From Bathymodiolus brooksi (taxonomy: Eukaryota > Mollusca > Bivalvia > Mytilida > Modiolidae), in contig OY804589.1 in the NCBI GenBank assembly GCA_963680875.1, positions 27,454,353-27,518,352 of the forward strand: DNA of 64,000 nucleotides, written 5' to 3'. Positions within the stretch are counted from its first letter, which is position 1. The number at the start of each line of letters is the position of its first letter. Shown here one piece after another: positions 30,500 through 42,027 of this stretch. The translations under genes and the position numbers were made by a program. The notes beneath the pieces were generated by a model, which had not been told where the DNA came from, searched no databases, and worked only from the letters and a program-made list of their open reading frames with translations.

Positions 30500-32628
30500 A
30501 GACAAGATGGTTTTTATGTGAATTTCCCATAGGGTCCTATGTTAAACTAAGTACAGCTGTGCAGCCATCTTGGTCAGAGGGCGGGACCACCAGACACACA
30601 TTTGGTTCAGCGGTTTCAGAGGAGAAGATTTAAATGTGATCTTTTATCAAAATATGCCTAATTTGCATAATCGGTATAAATCGGCTGAAAGAAAAATTTC
30701 ACAGAAAAACCCGGAATATATGTTAAACTACTCCTTGCCATGTAGCTGCAGTTAAAATGTGAGCTCATTTTGACTTATACTAAAGCAACAATGGACAATT
30801 GAAGAAATTTCTATTTTTAGTAACAGCAGCCATCTTGAATGAAGGGCGGGGCTGTCGGACACAATTTTGAAAGGAAACTACCCAGGGACCATCCCTGCCA
30901 GGTTTGGTTTAATTTGGTTCAGCGGTTTCGGAGGAGAAGATTTAAATGCGATCTTTTATCAAAATATGCCTAATTTGCATAATCGGTATATATCGGCTGA
31001 AAGAAAAATTTCACAGAAAAACCCGGAATATATGCTAAACTACTTCTTGCCATGTAGCTGCAGTTAAAATTTCAGCTCATTTTGACTAACACTAAAGCAG
31101 TAATGGACAATTAAAATTTCATCCCCCCTTTTTTCTATTTTGAGCTTGGCAGCCATCTTGGTTGGAAGTCGGGATCACCGGACACAATTTTGGAAGGGGG
31201 TCATCCAAGAATCATTTCAGCAAAGTTTGGTTGAGATTGGCTCAGTAGTTTCAGAGGAGAAGATTTTTTAAAAAATTCATCCCCCCTTTTTTCTAATTTG
31301 CATAATCGGTCAAAATCGGCAAAAGTTCAAAGTTCATAAAAAATCCTGTCATACATGCTGAAAAGCTCATCATTATGCTTATACAGTTCAAATTTGGGCA
31401 CATTCTGGCTTAAAATAGAGCAGTTTTGGCCATTTGAAGAAATTTCTATTTTTAGTAACAGCAGCCATCTTGAATGGAGGGCGGGGCTGTCGGACACAAT
31501 TTTGAAAGGGACCCAAGCAGGGACCATCCCTGCCAGGTTTGGTTTAATTTGGTTCAGCGGTTTCAGAGGAGAAGATTTAAATGTGATCTTTTATCAAAAT
31601 ATGCCTAATTTGCATAATCGCTATATATCGGCTGAAAGAAAAATTTCACAGAAAAACCCGGAATATATGTTAAACTATTCCTTGCCATGTAGCTGCAGTT
31701 AAAATTTCAGCTCATTTTGACTTACACTAAAGCAGCAATGGACAATTAAAATTTCATCCCCCCTTTTTTCCATTTTGAGCTTGGCGGCCATCTTGGTTGG
31801 AAGTCGGGATCAACGGACACAAATTTGGAAGGGGCCCATCCAAGAATCATTTCAGCAAAGTTTGGTTGATATTGGCTCAGTAGTTTCCTAGGAGAAGATT
31901 TTTTTAAATTTTCATCCCCCCTTTTTTCTAATTTGCATAATCGGTCAAAATCGGCAAAAGTTCAAAGTTCATAAAAATCCTGTCATACATGCTGAAAAGC
32001 TCATCATTATGCTTATACAGTTCAAATTTGGGCACATTCTGGCTTAAAATAGAGCAGTTTTGGCCATTTGAAGAAATTTCTATTTTTAATAACAGCAGCC
32101 ATCTTGAATGGAGGGCGGGGCTGTCGGACACAATTTTGAAAGGGAACCACCCAGGGACCATCCCTGCCAGGTTTGGTTTAATTTGGTTCAGCGGTTTCAG
32201 AGGAGAAGATTTAAATGTGATCTTTTATCAAAATATGCCTAATTTGCATAATCGGTATAAATCGGCTGAAAGAAAAATTTCACAGAAAAACCCGGAATAT
32301 ATGTTAAACTATTCCTTGCCATGTAGCTGCAGTTTAAATTTCAGCTCATTTTGACTTACACTAAAGTAGCAATGGACAATTAAAATTTCATCCCCCTTTT
32401 TTCTATTTTTAGCTTGGTGGCCATCTTGGTTGGAAGTCGGGATCACCGGACACAATTTTGAAAGGGGGCCATCCAAGGACCATTCCACGAAAGTTTGGTT
32501 GCAATTGGTCCAGTGGTTTCTGAGGAGAAGATTAAAATGTGAAATGTTGACGAACGACGACGGACGACGGACGAAAAGTGATGACAATAGCTCACATGGC
32601 CTAAAGCCTAAAGGCCAGGTGAGCTAAA
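30500..32628 (-). mobile_element. Helentron-like element with ~635-bp higher-order tandem repeat
   Basis: The 5' end is at the right: on the minus strand TTTTTAGCTCACCTGGCC forms a hairpin with GGCCATGTGAGCTA, followed by CGTCCGTCGTCCGTCG. The body is a repeat of two diverged ~315-bp half-units. Type A (GAATGGAGGGCGGGGCTGTC) is near 30830, 31465 and 32097. Type B (GGTTGGAAGTCGGGATCACC) is near 31150, 31790 and 32417. Thus an A+B unit of about 635 bp repeats about three times. The many open frames here are repeat artefacts. The left end is not well defined. Confidence 0.75.
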
Positions 32629-33620
32629 AACAGCACTCCAAATATCTCTACCAGGTGTAAAAGAAACTCCTACATAACATCAATACCCATAGATTTTGTG
32701 CTCCCAAAACTATTAAATTATTTGGCTTTCCAATCTTTTGATCTTGAGCTACCTGATGAAGGTTATTCCAGAAACGTTCATGTGCACTAAATTTGATATC
32801 TACGTTTTTATTACCTCTTTTTAGCAATGTAGCTATCTGAATGTTTTCTTTGAAAACAAGATACACTCATTGTTTAATATGATAGATACAAAATGTATGT
32901 AAAATTTCCAGGTAAATTAGTTACCTGTATCTCTTATGAAAATTATGTGTACAGAACTAAGTCAGATTGATAAAAGGTGCATTCATGTTGGGTTTTTGTC
33001 TTTCTTTTTGATATTTTTGAATGGTTTGTTTTGTTTTGTATTTGTTTGTTTTTGATAACAGATTAATATCTAATTTTATTTCTGTTTTTTTTCTGTTTTG
33101 AGGATATAACGTCAGAAGAGCCTACAAATGTATACATCTTGGAATAACAGTAGTACTTTAGGGTGCCTGCATCCTAATTTCTTATGTACATGTATCTCTA
33201 TTCTTTATCAATAAATGTTTAGAGGTTTGCGTTTGTATTGAATCTGGGCCTTGATGGGAGAGAGGTTTAAAGAGCTACCTACACCTCATTTATCTTTCAC
33301 TGCACTGTTCATCACTTGGATGATGTACTCAACCTTTAGAAAGTAGATTGCCAGATGCTGGTACAACATATGAAAATGTCTGTAATGTCATTGAATATAG
33401 CCCAAATAAATATTTTGCATCATGCTGGTATGTTTTGTAAGTACAGATACTTGTATCACACATACTTGCCAATTTAATAATTAAATAACAGCCATATATA
33501 CATGATAATATCTCACACACAAAGTATCTTAACACAAGTTATTTCTTAAAGATTTTATTGAAAAACTCAGACAGGCATGGTGGAACATTAGCATACATAT
33601 AATACAATACAATATATAGA
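32629..33620. other. No feature recognised
   Basis: AT-rich spacer between two Helentron-like elements; no supported gene. Confidence 0.5.
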
Positions 33621-34697
33621 CTAGAGGCTCAGTAGGTTGAGAATATGTTTTAGAAATCAACCAATCAGCAACAAGAATTGCCTGTGGTGGACATGTTTGT
33701 TAACGGATCGGGACGAAATGAGCATTCTTTATAGAGGGCCTTCCATAGCTGCTACCAATCAAGTTTCTGTTGATTTTGCCAAGCGGTTTCAGAGCAGAAG
33801 ATTTTTTATGAATCGACCAAGCAGCAACACGAATTGCCTGTGCTGGCCATGTTTGTTAACAGATCAAAAATTAGCAATCTTTATACAGGGCCTTCCATAG
33901 ATGCTACCTATCACGTTTCGGTTCATTTGGCCAAGCGGTTTCGGAGTAGAAGATTTTTAGGGAATCTACCAATCAGCAACACGAATTGCCTGTGCTGGCC
34001 ATGTTTGTTAACGGATCCCAAATGAGCAATCTTTATAGAGGGCCTTCCATAGATGCTACCTACCACGTTTCGGTTCATTTGGCCAAACAGTTTCAGAATA
34101 GAAGATGTTTTAGGAATCGATCAATCAGCAACAAGAATTGCCTGTGCCGACCATGTTTGCTAAGGGATCAGGACTAAATGAGCAATCTTTACAGAGGGCC
34201 TTCCATAGATGCTTCCTACCAAATTAGGTTCATTTGGTCAAGCGGTTGCAGAGGAGAAGATTTTTTTAGGAATCGACCAATCAGCATCAAGAACTGTCTG
34301 TGGCGGCCATGTTTGCTACGAATTGAGCCGAAATGAACAATCTTTATAGAGGACCTTCCATATATGCTTCCTACCAAGTTTCAATTCATTTGGCCAAGCG
34401 GTTTCAGAGATTTTTAGAAATTGACCATCCAGAAACAATAACTGCCTATGGCTATTCGATTTCAGGGGTGAAGATTTTTTAGAAATCAACCAATCAGCAA
34501 TAAGAATTGCCTATGGTGGCCATGTTTGCTAATGGATCATGACGAAATGAAAAATCTTTATAGAGAACCTTGCATAGATGCTTCCTACTAAGCTTCAGTT
34601 CATTGAGCTAAGGGGTTTCAGAGCAGAAGATTAAAATGTGAAAAGTTTACAGACGGACGACGGATCAAATGATCGCAATAGCTCACGTTCCCTTTGA
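33621..34697 (-). mobile_element. Helentron-like element with ~155-bp tandem core
   Basis: On the minus strand the 3' end reads TCAACCTACTGAGCCTCTAG, a hairpin remnant followed by CTAG (the CTRR of Helitrons). The core is six to seven units of about 150-157 bp with landmarks CCAATCAGCAACAAGAATTG, GAGGGCCTTCCATAGATGCT and GCGGTTTCAGAGCAGAAGAT (33658, 33819, 33968, 34122, 34279, 34492). The 5' side at right ends with a GACGGACGACGG tract and a decayed AGCTCAC hairpin. Confidence 0.75.
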
Positions 34698-34762
34698 CAA
34701 CGTCTGCTCAAAAGCTTTGATGAATACCAGAGTACAACACAAACTCTAACACGACGTCCTTC

Positions 34763-34963
34763 TTACGCTTTGTAGACAAACGAGCGATTTGTCGATGGTA
34801 TAATCTCGTTCACACATGTGCCGATGAATGTGACTGACTTTTCCATTGGCAGCATAAATGGTGTGTGACACTTTCCGCAAACGTAAATATAAATTACCGT
34901 CTTCCAATCAAAGTATACTACCGTATTTGTAATCTTAGACATATCAGAATCAAAATAAATCAT
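34763..34963 (-). other. Possible coding exon with CxxC motif
   Basis: The minus-strand frame ends in a stop at 34763 and includes YIYVCGKCHTPFMLPMEKSV and a further cysteine in TFIGTCVNEI, a small zinc-ribbon-like arrangement. A 51-bp part is about 75% identical to 48866-48920 on the plus strand and keeps the MEKSVTF..xC.NEI reading. Its 5' side runs into the palindrome at 34952-35103. It might be a 3' exon of the minus-strand gene at 42-47.6 kb, now split by the hAT insertion, but I have no proof. Confidence 0.3.
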
Positions 34964-35103
34964 GGAAGCATGAATGTGTTTTGGGTTTTAACATGAGTTG
35001 GCGGATATTAGTAAATTTTATCCCTCTGGCTCGGGATAAAATACTAATATCCAACAATCCATGTTAAAACTCAAAACACATTCTGGCTTCCATGATTTAT
35101 TTC
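34952..35103. repeat. Imperfect palindrome, arms ~70 bp
   Basis: The left arm (AAATAAATCATGGAAGCATG, GTGTTTTGGGTTTTAACATG) pairs with the right arm (CATGTTAAAACTCAAAACAC, CTTCCATGATTTATTT) around a short TCTGGCTC loop. Confidence 0.85.
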
Positions 35104-35459
35104 TTAATTAGCGGGTCATTTTAACTGAGCCTGAATTACTCACCTGGTCACTTATACAGTTTATGTTCAATAAAGTATAGATTTTGTTAAAAAAATATTT
35201 TATAAATTTCAAATTTAACAAATAAATATATGATTTTTGAATCTGTCACATCTCTCCAACAGTAAAAGTTACAACAAATCGGCGGGGAACCTCCAATGTA
35301 ACGAAGGAATACGAGGTAGCTAATTTTCATAATAGTTATAATGTACATGTGTTTAAAGTTTGCATGGGTGTATATGTACACAGCTCTGGATTCCTGTTTA
35401 TATTACGCTTTGCTATAGTGCCGATAGAGGGTGCAGTATTATTCGAGTTACCTAGATAG
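35104..35459. other. No gene recognised
   Basis: Only a single copy of the GAGGTAGCTAATTTTCAT motif (35315-35330) stands out. The final bases AGATAG precede the hAT element and are repeated after it. Confidence 0.5.
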
Positions 35460-35839
35460 CAGGGATTTCAAAGTGGGCCGGTACCCGGTACTTTTACCCG
35501 CCTGAGATGGTGTATAGTACCGGTTGAAATTACTGAACCCCCCAAAATAATCTATTAAAATATTAAGTTCGAATAGAAGTACCGGTTGAAATTACTGAAC
35601 CCCCCAAAATAATCTATAAAAATATTTAGTTCGAAGAGACAGAAATAGTCGCCGTATCGGTTTTTTTTTGTTTATCAAAATACAGGAAGTACATTGACAA
35701 ACCATAATAGGTTCTAACGAACGATTTGATTGGCTGGTTCTCCGAGTCGGCGAGATGTTTTAAAGCGTACAATTAAGAGATCGTAAGCGAGCGCTGACTT
35801 CACATTGAATAAATAAAACAATAATAATCTCCTGAAGAC

Positions 35840-38800
35840 ATGATGAAGAAGAACACGAAAATAAATGACTATTTTGCTGTGAAATGTAGAAAAAGTGAGT
35901 CGAGTGGAATTTTAGACGATGTATGCATGGCATTTTGTTTGTTTTTCATTTTACGTTGAGGTTTGGTCCCGGACTCCGGGAATACATGCATCGTTAAAAA
36001 GCTTCGGGCCGGAGCTTTGTTCTGATGCATGTATTCCCTCAAAATTTAACGATATTAATCTGCTAATTCGTGGTCTTGATATGGTTCCTTGAAATAAAAT
36101 GCATTGGAAATCATGCTCCTTGAATCAAAACTCGCTCAATGTTAATGGTTATTTGTGAACAATTTCTTTCATGATTTTAATTGTTGCATGGTTTCATGTC
36201 TTTTATAAATGAACCATACCTTCTGTTTAAGGTAGAAATTTAATGATTTTGGTCAATTGGGAATAAAAAAAATGTTAGTTTATTTTTTATTCAGACTGCA
36301 AAATATATAGTCCGTTTGACCAGCCTAAAACAGGACTAAAAAATTAATTAAAAATCAACAGTTCAACTTGTTGATTTTTTTTCTTCACACATTTACTCAT
36401 ATATCATCTACCTATTCTTACAAATAATTTCAGAATTTTGACACTATTTTCCAAAAGGTTGCCCATTAGGTCTCTATGTTAAATATTTGTACCAAATGTG
36501 GATATGTGCAGAGGGAGTTAGTATGCTTGTTGTTACCAACTTCCAGTGTAAACAATAACAACAACAGATGTGATTTTATTTACATTTCACTGTCATGTGA
36601 TTACCTAATTTGAATATGTCACCAGAACCCAAGCATGCATGTTCATTTCACTTTCACCAAGTGACAATTTTGATTCGGCTTCAAAATAATCAAACACTTT
36701 TAGTATTAAATCCTGTTTTTCATCTGAAGTTTTGAGAGGCATGACTATCCTTTCTATATAAGTATTGGTAGAGTTCTAAATAAGGGCAGATAATTTTTAA
36801 TTTGTAAATATTAATTTATGAAAAGACAAAAAAATGTTGTTTTTTTCTACCTTTATTTTATATTTTTTCTATTATATTTAAAAAAAATATATATTAATTA
36901 CTTGTGTTTTTTATTATGCTTAAATAACATACATAAAACTTGTTTTCATTTTCTAAAAGTATACACAAAGCATGCAAAGCATGGGCTATTTACATGGTAT
37001 ATCTGGTCAATACACATAGGCTTACATGTTCTTTGAGTTCAAATACTGGGTTTTAGAAAACACCAAAACAAAAGTGATTTTATTTAGAATTTAAAGGAAA
37101 AGATTTAAAATTCAAAGGCTTGCATTTATACTTTTTACTTTTAAATTTCTAAAATAATTTCCAATAAAATGTAAAAAGTTAAACTTTAGGTGAAATGAAA
37201 ATCTCATGCATGCTTGGGTTCTGGTGACATTCAAATTAGGTAATCACATGGCAGTGAAATGTAAATAAAATCACATGTGTTGTTGTTATTGTTTACACTG
37301 GAAGTTGGTAACAACAAGCATACTAACTCCCTCTGCACATATCCACATTTTGTACAAATATTTAACATAGAGACCTAATGGGCAACTTTTTGGAAAATAG
37401 TGTCAAAATTCTGAAATTATTTGTCAGAGTAGGTAGATGATATATGAGTAAATGTGTGAAGAAAAAAAATCAATAAGTTGAACTGTTGATTTTTAATAAA
37501 TTTTTTAGTTCTGTTTTAGGCTGGTCAAACGGACTTATACCTGTGTTTTAGGTGCTACTTACTGTATATATTACTACATGTATGGCACTATGCGTGCATG
37601 TATTGTAACACAGGAAAAATGTATACAGTGTTATACATATAGGATCATTTAAAACGGTAAATGTAAAAAAAATATCATTTTGTCAACAACAACAAAAACA
37701 CAGGTAAATTTTTGGTCTGCACTGCATGAACTTGTTAATGTTTTTGATGTTAGTTTTGTTAAACAGTTTCAGATTATTATTTCCTGAAGAATTGATGAAC
37801 AGGATACATCCGAACTGCCTTACAGTTACTGAAGCGTAAGAATATGGTACGTCATATTGATTTCTCACTTGTGATTTCTATTATCTGATATCAGGTTATT
37901 GAAAATAAAACCATGTGTCAAACCAACATGCAACAGTCTGTTAAAAATAATCTAAAGATATAAATCTTTAGAAATTGAGTCTACTAATTCTGCAGTTATG
38001 GTAGTGTTAAAAATAATTTAAAGATATAAATCTTTAGAAATTAAGTCATCTAATTTTTGAATCCTTAATTCTTTTATTTTTTTAAAATTTAATAACAGAG
38101 CATGATATATGATATGATTTCTTTCTTTCAGTAAATGAGGGTCAAAGTATAGCAGAACAGACAGAAAATAGATCATCAGATGCCACATTACAGCAGAATG
38201 ATGACAATGTGGACTTGACACATAAAGATGCCACAACCAAAGTTCAGTCACAAAGTCAAGAGAAAGAAGTATATAACTCTGAGAGATCGTCAAAAAATAT
38301 AAATGATTCTGCAGATAAACGACAGACAGAAATAGAATGTGATAGGCAGAAGGAAATGCTAGCTGTACTGTTTAATCCAGAAGAACAGAAAATCCACCAC
38401 TATTCCCTATGTAAAGACACATGTACTGGCTTGTCATTACAAGACCCTCAGAAAAGTAGTAAAGATAAACATAGATTCAAACACGGAATGATAATTGATC
38501 CAAGTACCAGCTACTGTGAACGAACTGGATTATGGTGGTTAGTTTACAAAGAGTCTGACGGAATGTATTGCCTGATATGCAAAAGACATTGTCATTTTAA
38601 AGCTGAAATATACTGCACTAAACCAGCAACACGATATAGGAAAGAAGCAATTTTAGACCATGTGAGATCACAGAATCACAAAGCAGCAGAACCTGAAGAA
38701 CTTGTCCAAAAAATTTCACCATTTGAAAAAGATCTGCAGGAGAAGAAACAGTATGCTGATGAAGTTTATGATGCTGCATTCAAAAGTATGTACTGAATAG

Positions 38801-40741
38801 CTAAAGAGGAATTGCCAAATAATAAATTGTATCACTTATAAATTTAATTGAAAGATTAGGAGTACAAAAAATGAAACATTTCAACCACAGAGGAATGGGA
38901 TCGATCAGAGAAATGATGATAACTATTGGAGATGTAATCCAAGAAGACCTTGTACTACAGGAACTTAGAGACGCTAAAACATTTGGGCTGATGATCGATG
39001 ATGTAACGGACATTACACATACAGAGCAATGTGTTTGTTTTGTGCAGTAAGTAAGCAAAGATGGTATGCCAAAGGTACAGTTTTTATTTATCGAAGATGC
39101 TCTGAAAAACTCGAATTCTGTGAATGCTGAAACTTTAGTCAAAATTGTACACGATAAAATGGATTCATTTGGTCTTGAAAGGAGGAAGTTAGGAAGTTTA
39201 TGTACAGATGGGGCATCAGTTATGATTGCAAAAAATGGTGTAGCTGGAAAGTTGAAGAATGAAAACCCGCAATTAATAAATATACACTGTATTTGCCATA
39301 AACTGGCATTGGCATGTGTCCAAAGCAATGATGATGTCCAGGTGATCAAACAAACACATCTGTATCTTACCAAGTTGTGGAAATACTTTGAACATTCTGC
39401 AAAGCGTACTGCTCTATACCTGAAAGTTCAGGAGGAAACTAAGAAAATTCAGTTGACAGAACAAGCCAAAACGATTGTTGGGAAAAAGCTGAAGAAAGCA
39501 TGCACAACCAGGTGGCTCTCATTCGACCATTCGATAGAAGCTGTTCATGCTGACATAATTTCTATTTTAAATACACTCAATATCCTTGGTGAAAAGGACA
39601 CAGCGGCCTATGGATTTTTGCAAAGAATGAAAGGATATTCATTTATAGCATCGGTATATGTACTGCGAAGTGTTTTGCCCATACTTTCTAGCCTGAGTAA
39701 AGTATTCCAAAGTGGAACCATAGATTTTAGTCACATATGCCCATCACTTCAGTATACAATTGACAAATTAAAGGAGATAGCTGATAACCAAACACCAATT
39801 GTGGAGCTGAAGAAAGATTTGAGTGAAAGAGGGAGACTATCTGAACTGCAACTCAATGCTACCGAAAATCAAATTGAAAAGACATCTTCTATGCTTAGAA
39901 AGTACACTGAATCTTTAATCAGTAACATTGAAAAGAGATTTTCAGATTCATTAGAAATTCTGAAAGCTTTTGACATATTCAATCCATTTTCTGTTCCAGA
40001 AAGAGAAACACTTGAATTTACAGTCTATGGTAATGAACACATTGAAACTATGATAAATCATTTCCTTAAAGATTTGGAAGAGTCCAAGAAAGAAGAAATA
40101 AGAGTTGAGTGGAAGAAGCTCAAATATAATTTTTTACAATGGAAGAAAGAAATGACCCTTGTATCAGAAGAACATGATTCTAAATCTCCAGCAAAACTGA
40201 GTCCAACCCAAAAAGTCTGCAAAAGATCCTACAGAAAAGGGTAGACTTTAATGTATTTTTTCCTCATCTTGTCTTTCTGGCAGAAGTATGTCAAAGCATT
40301 CCAGTGTCAAATGCATGGCCTGAAAGGGGAGCAAGTACAGTAAAGCGCTTAAAAACTCGATTTCGTAGTCGTCCGAAACAGGACATGATGATGAGTCTAA
40401 TGACGATTGCCATAAATGGACCAGAAATCGGCAAAGAAAATTAAATAGTTAAGACAGCAGTGCAAAAATGGAGAAGCAACGAAAACAGACAGAAATTACC
40501 AAAGCCTGTAAATCAGAAAGACACTGTGTGTGCTACAGAGGAGAATCAAATAGAAACTGTTGACAATTCATGCCAAACAGACTTTCAACTGCAGTCAGAG
40601 TCTGAAAATGAATCAGCAACTGTACGAGAGGAAATTAGAGCCGTTGCTAAATCTTTCCTGCTTGATACATGGGACACGATCAGAGAAGAATTAGAGGAGG
40701 AGGACTATAACTGTGACAGTGATAGTGATTTAGAATAACTT
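35840..40741 (+). pseudogene. hAT transposase (ZNF862/KIAA1586-like), two exons, inactivated
   Basis: Exon 1 (35840-35894) starts MMKKNTKINDYFAVKCRK, with a PIP-box-like KINDYF, and ends at GTGAGT. Exon 2 starts after TTTCAG at 38132 in matching phase. It encodes a zinc finger around YCLICKRH and HVRSQNH (38570-38690). The catalytic-region landmarks are FGLMIDDVTD (38978), LCTDGASVMIAKNGVAGKL and HCICHKLALACV (39200-39320). The dimerisation signature NAWPERGASTVKRLKTRFRS lies near 40305-40370, and the tail is acidic. Lesions: TGA at 38794, one-base frameshift near 38838, TAA at 39048, frameshift near 40226-40244, and TAA at 40442. Expected length is about 880 residues. The match is to the ZNF862-like/DUF4371 branch of hAT proteins, from motif memory. 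Confidence 0.85.
36309..37535. mobile_element. Fold-back element with ~330-bp arms, inside the hAT intron
   Basis: Left arm 36309-36640 begins AGTCCGTTTGACCAGCCTAA. Right arm 37205-37535 ends TTAGGCTGGTCAAACGGACT. The arms are about 95% complementary over long stretches and share CAGAACCCAAGCATGCATG at their inner ends. The ~560-bp loop is AT-rich and non-coding. A possible 3-bp TAT target duplication flanks it. Confidence 0.9.
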
Positions 40742-41347
40742 TATAAATCAGTCAATGTTAATTCCTTTCCATTAAATTGTCTTAATGAATCCAATGGCAC
40801 TTTGTTTTTATTATCAATCCTGATTATGCTGGATGGTGCAAATGTATTCATTTGCAATGTACAAAAAAAACAACAGCAAATTTGAAAGGAACTAGCTTTA
40901 TGTAAAATACTTATGTACAAAAAAAAACCATAAAACATGGAAAAATGTCATTAACAGGGAGCAAACAAGATAATTCAAGGAGAAAACAATATAATTCAAA
41001 TTTCAATATTTTTTTGGATACATCTTTCCACCAGCCCATGAATAATCTTGGCTGAAGTCTGTAATCTGAAATATTCCAAAAAGAAATTGGGGGAAAAAAT
41101 CCATTATGCATGATCTTGGTGAAATCGGTACTCTGAAAAGAAAGTTAATGGGATTTTTCTTTCAAAAACACTTAATGATTTGCAGTCTCTGAAGTACAAT
41201 TTTTGGTCCACAAAATGCTAGATTTCAGGACCCACCACCAGGCTTTGCCCTGGACCGACTGGGACCCTCAGGCCCCCGGCCTATTTTGTTAGGTACCTCC
41301 TAAAATTTAAGAAGTACCTCCTGTTATAAAAAACTTTGAAACCCCTG

Positions 41348-42027
41348 AGATAGTAGAAATTCTTCTTAAATTGTTTGCCGGAAGCTAAGTTAAGTTAAGC
41401 CGTACAAAAATATAGTCCACAAAAATCCAATACGGAAGACATACTAAGTAAATTCTAATCATGCAAAGATAATTAAAACTTTAACTTGTATCCATGAAAA
41501 TAATTAAAATATAGAAAATTGCTTAAAATATAACTTTATCAAACTTTCATTTAACTGACATGTGAAAAGTAGTGCGATTTATACGCCTAATGCATACAAG
41601 GTTATTTGATATACAAGATGCATACACTGCTCCACAAATAATAAATAAGTGGTCCAGATCTTTGCATTTATCATAAGAATGCACATTACAGTGATGTCCA
41701 TATTAATCTATAAATATCATTTTATTGGTACAGTATGCTTGTTGAATTATATGTACACTTAGATGAAATCAAGTGTCTGTGATTTTGAAAGGATAAAGAT
41801 TCATAGATAGACCCTTTATCATGACATGCATATGGAGAATACATGGTTCTAAACCCTATATTTTTAGGTGCAGTTAGGTTTATAATACATCGGTATTCTG
41901 TTTTTCACACTTTCATTTGGAGGGGGTGGGTGGGTGGTCTGAGCCAAATGAAACTAACTTCATTTGAAAAAAACTGTCGCATTTTGAGACGATCCCTAAG
42001 TAATGAACAGTAAAATTAAATGTTTAC
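41348..42027. other. No feature recognised
   Basis: AT-rich. The downstream exons expected after the minus-strand exon at 42028 were not identified here. Confidence 0.5.

Larger units (their letters stand above)
35460..41347 (+). mobile_element. Full-length decayed hAT transposon (5.9 kb)
   Basis: The left end CAGGGATTTCAAAGT (35460) and right end ACTTTGAAACCCCTG (to 41347) are inverted with one mismatch in 15. AGATAG lies immediately outside both ends (35454-35459 and 41348-41353), part of the 8-bp duplication expected of hAT. Inside are a ~62-bp tandem duplication near the left end (35518-35640), transposase exon 1 (35840-35894), a nested fold-back (36309-37535), a ~66-bp direct repeat (37942-38055), and transposase exon 2 (38132-40741). 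The gene orientation fits the element. Stops and frameshifts show it is inactive. Confidence 0.85.

Noticed and set aside
30570..32354. Repeated frames with FSGFRGEDLNVIFYQNMPNLHN and similar
   Set aside because: They recur because the DNA is a tandem repeat inside a Helentron-like element; each is broken by the next half-unit.
38801..39373. 190-codon minus frame
   Set aside because: Antisense shadow of the hAT transposase exon 2, whose plus-strand protein has clear family motifs.
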